This document shows positions 1 to 5,208 of a stretch of DNA of 18,297 nt, one piece after another (position 1 is the stretch's first letter; every line of letters begins with the position of its first letter). This stretch comes from Pseudomonadota bacterium (lineage in GTDB: Bacteria; Desulfobacterota; Desulfovibrionia; Desulfovibrionales; Desulfovibrionaceae). The position numbers were made by a program, and so were the translations under genes. The notes below the pieces were generated by a model, which was not told the origin of the DNA, made no database searches, and worked only from the letters and a program-made list of their open reading frames with translations. The DNA lies in NCBI GenBank assembly GCA_023435825.1, contig JAEZMB010000347.1:1-18297 (forward strand), in the 5' to 3' direction.

Positions 1-53
<53 letters not shown>

Positions 54-59
54 AGGCCC

Positions 60-160
60 AGGGCAGCGCCCTGGCGGGTCACGGGCAGCGCCCGTGCGGG
101 GCAAGGGCAGCGCCCTGGCGGGTCACGGGCAGCGCCCGTGCGGGTGCAGGGCAGCGCCCA
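60..160. repeat. tandem palindromic repeat (two identical 41-nt units plus a partial one)
   Basis: A 41-nt unit at 60-100 is repeated exactly at 104-144, and a partial unit follows at about 148-160. Each full unit carries two short palindromes, AGGGCAGCGCCCT and CGGGCAGCGCCCG, joined by CTGGCGGGTCA. The block begins just after the stop codon of the chemoreceptor on the minus strand and could fold into a series of hairpins at the 3' end of that mRNA. There is no T-tract, so it is not a classical terminator. The CGGGCAGCGCCCG core recurs at 5161-5173, which suggests a dispersed REP-like family. Confidence 0.85.
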
Positions 161-165
161 GCCGG

Positions 166-2034
166 TTACGTCAGCGCCCGGGGGGCGGCGTGGCCTTCGC
201 GTTCGAGTTCTTCCATGAGCGCGGCCAGCTCCTGGGTCTGTTCGGCCAGTTCGGCCACGGCCCGGGAGGCGTCGGCCAGGGTGCGGGAGCTGGCTTCGGC
301 CGTGGCGCTGACGGCTTCCACCGAGCGGTTGATTTCCTCGCTGGTGGCGGATTGCTCTTCGGCCGCCGTGGCGATGGAGCGCACCTGGTCGGAGGCGCTT
401 TCCACCAGGGTGACGATGCTGGAGAGCGCCTCGCCGGCGGCGGCGGCCAGGGAGTTGGCCTTTTCCACGGCTCCGGCGGCGGCGTCCACGTTGCCGACGT
501 TGCGCCGGGCCCCGTCCTGGATGCCGCGTATGGCGTCGCCGACTTCCTTGGTGGCGGTCATGGTCTTTTCGGCCAGCTTTCGCACCTCGTCGGCCACCAC
601 GGCGAAGCCGCGTCCGGCGTCGCCGGCCCGGGCGGCCTCGATGGCGGCATTGAGCGCCAGCAGGTTGGTCTGGTCGGCGATGTCGGAGATGACGTTCATG
701 ATGGCCCCGATGTCCTGGGCCTGTTTGCCCAGCGCCCCCATGTCCGCCTTGAGGCTTTGGGCCTGGCGCTCCACCGCGCCGATGGCGGCCACCACCTGTT
801 CCACCACGCCCGAGCCGTCCACGGCCTTGGAGCGGGCGACGTCAGTGGTTTCAGCGGCCGAGGAGGCGTTTTTGGCGACCTCCAGGACGGTGGCGTTCAT
901 TTCTTCCATGGCCGTGGCCGTCTCGGCCATGCGCCGGGACTGGTCCTCGGCCCCCTGGCTGGATTCGGCGATGCGGTCGGCGAGTTGCGAGGAGGCGGAC
1001 TCGACCACGGACACCACGCCGCCCAGGCGGGCGGCGGCGTGGGCCAGACCTTCGGCCCGGGCTTGCTCCGCCTTGCGGGTGGCGTCCTCGGCCAGCCGGG
1101 TGGCGGCCTCGGCGGCCCGGGCCTTGTCCTCGGCTTCCTTGGTCTTGGTTTCGATAGCGGCCATGTTGTCGCGCAGGGTGGCCACCATGGCATTGAGGGC
1201 GACCTGCATGCGGGCGGCCTCGTCGTTGCCGACGGCGTCCAGGCGCACGGACAGGTCGCCGGCGGCGCACTGCATGGCGGCCTGGGTGGTCTGGCGGATG
1301 GGGCCGGTGACGGAGGCCATGATGACGAGGCAAAGGCCGATAAGAACGGCCAGTCCCAGGCCGCAGGCCACGGCGATGGCGGTCAGGGCGTCGCGGATGC
1401 GGGCGGCGTTATCGGCCTTGATGGCGGCCTTGGTGCGCTCGACGTTGTCGATGTACACGCCCGTGCCGAGCCACAGGTCCGTGCCGGGGATGCCGACGGC
1501 GTAGGCGAGCTTGGGCTGGTCGCCGGCCCCGGGCTTGGGGAAGACGTATTCCACGAAGCCGCCGGTGGCGGCGGCCTTGGCGAGTTCACGGACGAAATAG
1601 ACGTTGTTCTTGTCTTTGACGTCGCCCAGATCCTTGCCTTGATTGGCTTTGTTTGGCGGCAGGGCGATGTTGACCGTGCCCTGGTAGACGAAGAAATACC
1701 CGGATTTGTCGTCTTCGAAACGGAAGGCGTCCACCATGTCGCGGATGATCACGTAACGTTTTTCTTTATCCGCGACGTCCTTGACGACTGCCGCGATGGC
1801 CTGGGCCATGCCGTTGGACGCAACGGCCAGCTTGTGCCGTTCGCCTTGCAGCATGATGGCCTGGGCGGCGGAGACGGTATGGTCTTCGAGACGCTGCAGC
1901 TCGCGGGAGAAGGTGATGATCATGCCGACCGTGAACAGGGCAAAAAGGGCCAGCAGCAGGACAAAGCGCCAGGAGAGGGAAAAACGGCGCAAGACGCCAA
2001 ACGCGCCGCTGGAACCGGTAGGTTGTACAGCCAC
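166..2034 (-). CDS. methyl-accepting chemotaxis protein with periplasmic Cache domain
   Basis: A 622-residue transmembrane chemoreceptor that should sense a small ligand in the periplasm and control CheA through CheW. In order: TM1 at about 23-41; a single Cache domain (sCache_2 type) at about 45-200 with the DDKSGYFFVY and LWLGTGVYID signatures; TM2 at about 218-240; HAMP at about 240-295; an Ala/Glu/Lys-rich helical insert at about 297-335; then the long signalling coiled coil. The conserved hairpin tip (NLLALNAAIEAARAG, then GRGFAVVADEVRKLAEKT) lies at 457-491. The start is GTG, chosen because GAGGAGG lies 6 nt upstream and the reading frame fits TM1. No C-terminal CheR/CheB-docking pentapeptide is seen; the protein ends in ALT. 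The gene stands alone and its ligand cannot be deduced. The family call is very secure. Confidence 0.97.
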   Translation of the reverse strand: MAVQPTGSSGAFGVLRRFSLSWRFVLLLALFALFTVGMIITFSRELQRLEDHTVSAAQAIMLQGERHKLAVASNGMAQAIAAVVKDVADKEKRYVIIRDMVDAFRFEDDKSGYFFVYQGTVNIALPPNKANQGKDLGDVKDKNNVYFVRELAKAAATGGFVEYVFPKPGAGDQPKLAYAVGIPGTDLWLGTGVYIDNVERTKAAIKADNAARIRDALTAIAVACGLGLAVLIGLCLVIMASVTGPIRQTTQAAMQCAAGDLSVRLDAVGNDEAARMQVALNAMVATLRDNMAAIETKTKEAEDKARAAEAATRLAEDATRKAEQARAEGLAHAAARLGGVVSVVESASSQLADRIAESSQGAEDQSRRMAETATAMEEMNATVLEVAKNASSAAETTDVARSKAVDGSGVVEQVVAAIGAVERQAQSLKADMGALGKQAQDIGAIMNVISDIADQTNLLALNAAIEAARAGDAGRGFAVVADEVRKLAEKTMTATKEVGDAIRGIQDGARRNVGNVDAAAGAVEKANSLAAAAGEALSSIVTLVESASDQVRSIATAAEEQSATSEEINRSVEAVSATAEASSRTLADASRAVAELAEQTQELAALMEELEREGHAAPRALT

Positions 2035-2151
2035 GAAAGGCCTCCTCGCGCAGGGAGTCGCAGGTTTGAGAAGGATAAGTCTGGCTGGACACTACGGGAA
2101 AGGCCAGGACATGGCAACGCGGGACCGGGAACAACAGACCGCGGCGTTTAC

Positions 2152-2183
2152 AAAAAGCGGCCCCCGCCGGGGAAGCGGGGGCC
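2152..2183 (-). terminator. intrinsic terminator of RNA unit 1
   Basis: On the minus strand a 9-bp perfect GC stem (2175-2183 with 2159-2167) encloses a 7-nt loop and is followed by GC and a run of five T (2152-2156). The T-tract is on the minus-strand side only. It is also the first terminator upstream of the chemoreceptor gene and would insulate it from transcription entering from the right. Confidence 0.8.
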
Positions 2184-2280
2184 TTTCAAGGAGGGAGGAG
2201 AGCATATACGGTCACGCCGCCTGCCGGTTGCCTGCCGGCGCGGCGTTGACGTCCGGGCCTGAGGGGTGGCCTGGGCCGTC
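2152..2280 (-). ncRNA. candidate small RNA, unit 1 of a tandem family
   Basis: No protein gene is evident here. Read on the minus strand from a start about 7 nt after the TATCTA box, the transcript would be about 125 nt. It holds a hairpin with a C-rich loop (GGCC stem, ACCCCTCA loop, 2256-2271), then the box GCTCTCCTCCCTCCTTGA (2186-2203), then an intrinsic terminator. The CCUCCUU core of the box equals the anti-Shine-Dalgarno sequence at the 3' end of 16S rRNA, so the RNA could pair with ribosome-binding sites. Units 2 and 3 repeat the same order of parts. Tandem anti-SD RNAs are known elsewhere, for example the CcsR/'cuckoo' RNAs of Rhodobacter. Homology to those is not claimed. Ends are estimates. 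Confidence 0.55.
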
Positions 2281-2286
2281 ACGTCA

Positions 2287-2317
2287 TAGATAAGGCCGGA
2301 TCTTGAAAACGGCATGG
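2287..2317 (-). promoter_or_regulatory. promoter-like block of RNA unit 1
   Basis: This 31-nt block has the pattern CCAT-N2-C-N3-TTCA-N11-TAT on the minus strand, ending in a -10-like TATCTA (2287-2292). Blocks of exactly the same length and spacing precede units 2 and 3. All three agree at 15 of 31 positions. The -35 region is not a sigma70 consensus, so the conserved CCAT and TTCA may be contacts for an activator or another sigma factor. Confidence 0.45.
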
Positions 2318-2347
2318 AGGGGGGATGAATTCGGCGACGGGTTGGCC

Positions 2348-2380
2348 AAAAGGAAACCCCCGCCGGGGAGCGGGGGTTTC
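2348..2380 (-). terminator. intrinsic terminator of RNA unit 2
   Basis: A perfect 11-bp stem on the minus strand (GAAACCCCCGC at 2370-2380 pairing with 2353-2363) has a 6-nt TCCCCG loop and is followed by CCTTTT (2348-2353 reversed). Stem and loop are nearly identical to those of unit 3. Confidence 0.8.
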
Positions 2381-2489
2381 GCTATCGAGGAGGGGGAGAA
2401 CAGGCTTCCGGTTACGGGAGGGGACCGCTCCGGGGGCCGTGTGTTTGGCGGCAATCGCAGGGGCCGGAGGGGGTGGCCGTCTGCCGTTG
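2348..2489 (-). ncRNA. candidate small RNA, unit 2 of a tandem family
   Basis: The predicted minus-strand transcript is about 140 nt. It carries two hairpins with C-rich loops: GGCC stem with loop ACCCCCTCC (2462-2478), and CGGT/ACCG stem with loop CCCCTCCCGTA (2409-2427). They are followed by the box GTTCTCCCCCTCCTCGA (2385-2401) and an intrinsic terminator. The 5' part resembles unit 1 (both have GGCCACCCC then GGCC about 20 nt after the -10 box), whereas the 3' part is closer to unit 3. Apart from stem, box and terminator the units differ, as expected of paralogous RNAs held by structure. No start codon or reading frame is conserved between units. Ends are estimates. Confidence 0.55.
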
Positions 2490-2495
2490 ATTGAA

Positions 2496-2526
2496 GAGAT
2501 AGTCCCCGCCCATGAAACGGCCATGG
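2496..2526 (-). promoter_or_regulatory. promoter-like block of RNA unit 2
   Basis: Second copy of the CCAT-N2-C-N3-TTCA-N11-TAT pattern, ending in TATCTC (2496-2501). Between CCAT and TATCT it matches the unit 1 block closely, including the CCGTTT that runs into TTCA with a single-base offset. Confidence 0.45.
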
Positions 2527-2632
2527 CCGCTCCATGAATTCCAGCTTAGAATTCGCTTTTCGGCAGCCGGCGGGCTGTTGACGGCAAGGCGACGGCCGCC
2601 TTGCGCGAGGCCGGCGGCGCGCCCGGAGGCCA

Positions 2633-2741
2633 CTAGTGTCGCGTCCGCGAAATGCGCATATGGTGCTTTGTAGTCAACAACCTAAAACCATTTATTTTTC
2701 TTAAAAAATACTATCGTATTTTTTAAGGGACGCGACACTAG
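2633..2741. mobile_element. 101-bp MITE-like element with CTAG flanks
   Basis: TGTCGCGTCC at 2637-2646 and its exact complement GGACGCGACA at 2728-2737 bound an AT-rich core. Both ends abut CTAG (2633-2636 and 2738-2741), which fits a 4-bp target duplication; CTAG is palindromic, so the perfect inverted repeat reads as 14 bp. Inside, TTAAAAAATAC (2701-2711) and GTATTTTTTAA (2716-2726) form a perfect 11-bp hairpin with a 4-nt loop. No transposase is encoded, so it would be a non-autonomous element mobilised in trans by an IS with the same ends. It lies between RNA units 2 and 3. The rest of 2527-2847 shows no gene, only AAGCCCCCGCC at 2804-2814, which matches half of a unit terminator and may be a decayed copy. 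Confidence 0.65.
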
Positions 2742-2847
2742 CGGCCAGAGGCCGTTCTTTCCGGGCCGTCCGGTCCGGGCTCTCGGCCCGATCGACGTGT
2801 GCCAAGCCCCCGCCATTTCGGCCCGCCACGGCGTGTCCCGATCGCCC

Positions 2848-2882
2848 AAAAAAGGAAGCCCCCGCCGGGGAGCGGGGGCTTC
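2848..2882 (-). terminator. intrinsic terminator of RNA unit 3 and probably of the two-component operon
   Basis: A perfect 11-bp stem on the minus strand (GAAGCCCCCGC at 2872-2882 pairing with 2855-2865) has loop TCCCCG and is followed by CCTTTTTT (2848-2855 reversed). It is the strongest of the three terminators. Confidence 0.85.
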
Positions 2883-3006
2883 GTTCAAGGAGGGGGAGAG
2901 CGTCCTTGGGACCGCCTGAGGATGGGAGGGGCCATCCGGTATGGCGAAACAAGGCTGAGGGTTTTGTCTTTGGGTGTCTCGTCCGGGCGTTTCCGCCTCG
3001 TTCGAT
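2848..3006 (-). ncRNA. candidate small RNA, unit 3 of a tandem family (or 3'-UTR RNA of the kinase operon)
   Basis: The predicted minus-strand transcript is about 155 nt. It includes a perfect 6-bp hairpin GGATGG/CCATCC with loop CCCCTC (2920-2937), the box GCTCTCCCCCTCCTTGA (2885-2901) and an intrinsic terminator. A second small hairpin near the 5' end has the form GGCG-GAAA-CGCC. The unit starts about 50 nt downstream of the histidine kinase stop codon on the same strand, and its terminator is the first one after that gene. The RNA could therefore come from its own promoter, from processing of the kinase mRNA, or both. Ends are estimates. Confidence 0.55.
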
Positions 3007-3012
3007 GGCTAC

Positions 3013-3043
3013 TTTATAGGAGCGGGACGTGAAGTGGGAATGG
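3013..3043 (-). promoter_or_regulatory. promoter-like block of RNA unit 3
   Basis: Third copy of the CCAT-N2-C-N3-TTCA-N11-TAT pattern, here ending in a good -10 box, TATAAA (3013-3018). A sigma70 reading is also possible: TTCCCA, 16 nt, TATAAA. It begins 12 nt after the kinase stop codon. Confidence 0.5.
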
Positions 3044-3055
3044 CCGTAGGATGAA

Positions 3056-4441
3056 CTATAATTTAACTTTTGGCCGTGCGGCCGGGAAGGCCAGGGTGAC
3101 GCGCAGGCCGGGGCTGTTGTCGCCCAGGCGCAGCTCGGCCTGGTGCAGGCCGGCGGCGGCGGCGACCAGGGACAGGCCCAGGCCGCTGCCCGGGGTGTTG
3201 CGGCTCGATTCCAGGCGGGTGAAGCGCTCCAGGACGAATTCGCGGTGCTCGGGCGGGATGCCCGGGCCGGTGTCGGCCACGACGAGTTCCGGGCCGGCCG
3301 GGCCGGCAGAGAGCGACAGGGTCACCCGGCCGCCGTCGGGGGTGTATTTGACGGCGTTGTCCAGGAGGTTGGCCAGGGCCTGGGAGAGCAGGTGGCGGTT
3401 GCCGGGCACGGTCACCTGGGGGGCGAGGTCCACTTCCAGGGACAGGCCGGCCTCCTCGGCTACGGGTTCGTAGAGTTCGGCGGCGTCGGCGGCCAGGCTG
3501 GTCAGGTCGATGTCGGTGAAATCCTGGCGGCGGGCCCCGGATTCGGCCTGGGCGATGGTGAGCAGGGCGTTGAAGGTCTGGAGCAGGCCGTCGATCTCGG
3601 TGATGGCCCGTTCCAGGGCCTGGCGGCAGGTCTCGGGCTCCAGGGGGCGGGACAGGGTGATCTCCAGCCCCGAACGGATGCGGTTCAGGGGACCGCGCAG
3701 GTCGTGGGCGATGTTGTTGGAGACCTGCTTGACGCCGTCCATGAGCCGGCCGATCTGGTCGAGCATGGCGTTTAGGTTCTCGGCCAGGCGGTCGAATTCG
3801 TCGCCGGCCCCCCGGGTGGGGATGCGGCGGGTCAGGTCGCCGTTCATGATTTCGCGGCTGGCCTTGGTGATGACGTCGATGCGCTTGAGCATCCAACGGC
3901 TGGTCAACACGCCCCCGGCCCCGCCGAGAACGACGGTGAGGAGCATGCCCCAGATGAGCGCGTCGACGATGAGCCGCTCGACCTTGACCCGCTCGGACAC
4001 GTCGCGGCCGACCACCAGATGGAAGTTGCCGGGCAGCAGGAAGTAGCGCATCCGCACCCGGCGTGGCTCGAAGTTCTCGGTGTCTTCCAGGGTGGCGTCG
4101 AACCAGCCCGAGCCGGTGTCCTTGAACTTGGGCCAGTCGGGCAGGTTGCCGGCCAGGGGATTGAACTTCCAGTCGGTGAGCAGATAGACGCTCGATCCGG
4201 CCTTGTCCTTGGCCACGCGCGACTTGATGACGCGGATGAGGCCCGTGAGCCCGAGTTGGCTGTACTGTTCGGCCAGGCCCTGGATCTCGGCGTTGATGGT
4301 CTCGTCGGTCTGGCGTTCCATGAAGCCGGCCGTGGACGAATAGATGAACCACAACAGCACCAGCACCGACAGGCCGAAGGCGGCCATGTGCAGGATGGAC
4401 AGGCGCAGGGTGGAGGAACGCAGGATCTTAGTGGCTATCAC
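3056..4441 (-). CDS. two-component sensor histidine kinase
   Basis: A 461-residue membrane histidine kinase that phosphorylates the adjacent regulator. In order: TM1 at about 14-34; a periplasmic sensor region of about 120 residues with no recognised ligand motif; TM2 at about 159-180; HAMP at about 180-235; a dimerisation domain with the H-box NNIAHDLRGPLNRI (phospho-acceptor His246); and an ATPase domain with the N-box LLDNAVKYTPDGG (Asn362), the G1 box ADTGPGIP (Asp390) and the G2 box GSGLGLSL (418-425). All catalytic elements are intact. The start codon lies 14 nt inside the end of the regulator gene, so the two are translationally coupled. It has the general shape of the CusS/QseC class, but the signal cannot be deduced. 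Confidence 0.96.
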   Translation of the reverse strand: MIATKILRSSTLRLSILHMAAFGLSVLVLLWFIYSSTAGFMERQTDETINAEIQGLAEQYSQLGLTGLIRVIKSRVAKDKAGSSVYLLTDWKFNPLAGNLPDWPKFKDTGSGWFDATLEDTENFEPRRVRMRYFLLPGNFHLVVGRDVSERVKVERLIVDALIWGMLLTVVLGGAGGVLTSRWMLKRIDVITKASREIMNGDLTRRIPTRGAGDEFDRLAENLNAMLDQIGRLMDGVKQVSNNIAHDLRGPLNRIRSGLEITLSRPLEPETCRQALERAITEIDGLLQTFNALLTIAQAESGARRQDFTDIDLTSLAADAAELYEPVAEEAGLSLEVDLAPQVTVPGNRHLLSQALANLLDNAVKYTPDGGRVTLSLSAGPAGPELVVADTGPGIPPEHREFVLERFTRLESSRNTPGSGLGLSLVAAAAGLHQAELRLGDNSPGLRVTLAFPAARPKVKL

Positions 4442-5105
4442 GCAAGCTGTACCCGGCGCCGCGGATGGTGGAGAGAAGCGGCTTGTCGTGGCCCTTGTCG
4501 ATCTTCTGGCGCAGCCGGCTCACATGGACGTCGATGACGTTGGTCTGGGGATCGAAGGAATAGTCCCAGACGTTTTCCAGCAGCATGGTGCGGGTGACCA
4601 CATGGCCGGCGTGGCGCATGAGGTATTCGAGCAGGGCGAATTCCTTGGGCTTGAGTTCGATGGGCCGGCCGGCCCGGCGCACGGTGCGCCCGACCAGATC
4701 CATTTCCAGGTCGGCCACCTTGAGCATGGTGTCCGGGGCGTCGGAGCGGCCTCGGCGCAGCAGGGCCTCCAACCGGGCCAGGAGTTCGGCGAAGGCGTAG
4801 GGCTTGACCAGATAGTCGTCGCCGCCGGCTTTTAAGCCCTTGACCCGGTCGTCCACGTCGCCCAGGGCCGAAAGAATGAGCACCGGGGCGGCGTTGCCGG
4901 CCGAGCGCATGGTTTTGACGATGGTCAGCCCGTCGACGCCGGGCAGCATCCGGTCGACCACGCAGGCGTCGTAGGTTTCGGCGGCCACGCGGTAGAGGGC
5001 CTCGCGGCCGTCGGCCACATGGTCCACCACATAGCCCGATTCCTTGAGTCCCTTGACCAGATAGGCGGCGGCGTCCAGGTCGTCTTCCACGATGAGTACG
5101 CGCAT
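4428..5105 (-). CDS. OmpR/PhoB-family response regulator
   Basis: A 225-residue DNA-binding response regulator. The receiver domain (1-115) has the acidic pocket Glu7-Asp8-Asp9, phospho-acceptor Asp51 (VVDRMLPG), Ser79, Tyr98 and Lys101 (DYLVKPY). A winged-helix trans_reg_C domain (about 125-222) contains ELKPKEFALLEYLMRH and VTRTMLLENVWDYSFDPQTNVIDVHVSRLRQKI, shown here as family signatures. AAAGGA precedes the ATG by 7 nt. It is the first gene of a two-gene operon with the kinase, overlapping it by 14 nt. The preceding gene on the same strand ends 103 nt upstream, with strong palindromes between, so separate transcription is likely. Target genes are unknown. Confidence 0.97.
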   Translation of the reverse strand: MRVLIVEDDLDAAAYLVKGLKESGYVVDHVADGREALYRVAAETYDACVVDRMLPGVDGLTIVKTMRSAGNAAPVLILSALGDVDDRVKGLKAGGDDYLVKPYAFAELLARLEALLRRGRSDAPDTMLKVADLEMDLVGRTVRRAGRPIELKPKEFALLEYLMRHAGHVVTRTMLLENVWDYSFDPQTNVIDVHVSRLRQKIDKGHDKPLLSTIRGAGYSLRDSH

Positions 5106-5118
5106 GGTTTTGTCCTTT

Positions 5119-5173
5119 ACCCCTTTTGGGGGTCCGGGGGCCTAAGGCCCCCGGCGGGTTCGGGCAGCGCCCG
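5119..5173. repeat. palindromic cluster between the nucleotidase and response regulator genes
   Basis: Three inverted repeats lie in a row: ACCCC-TTTTG-GGGGT (5119-5133), a 21-nt near-perfect palindrome centred on 5144 (10-bp arms CCGGGGGCCT/AGGCCCCCGG), and CGGGCAGCGCCCG (5161-5173). The last, with GGCGGGT just before it, matches the tandem repeat at 60-160. On the minus strand the cluster sits between the nucleotidase stop codon and the regulator start codon. It could attenuate read-through or form the leader of the regulator mRNA. No T-tract is present. Confidence 0.7.
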
Positions 5174-5208
5174 ATTCGCCTTTGTCTCCCTCTCCCTTCC
5201 CCCTGCCC

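Noticed and set aside
60..160. CRISPR array
   Set aside because: The repeats are palindromic, tandem with 3-nt separation and have no unique spacers.
2040..2110. Sigma70 or sigma28 promoter of the chemoreceptor
   Set aside because: Only a poor TTTCCC/TTATCC pair is present and no flagellar sigma28 consensus was seen, so it is not listed.
2186..2203. Plus-strand reading of AAGGAGGG as ribosome-binding sites for small genes in 2035-3055
   Set aside because: In none of the three copies does a start codon follow at proper distance with a conserved frame, and all T-tracts lie on the minus-strand side of the hairpins.
94..2262. Long open frame on the plus strand opposite the chemoreceptor
   Set aside because: Its Gly/His/Val-rich translation has no domain; it is the mirror frame of a high-GC gene whose minus-strand product is an unmistakable chemoreceptor.
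2303..2633. Several short open frames of 60-85 codons in the 1-kb gap
   Set aside because: Pro/Gly/Arg-rich translations caused by the GC terminators; no ribosome-binding site, no conservation between units.
2804..2814. A fourth RNA unit near 2800
   Set aside because: Only half of a terminator stem is present; there is no promoter block, C-rich hairpin or CUCUCC box, so at most a decayed remnant.
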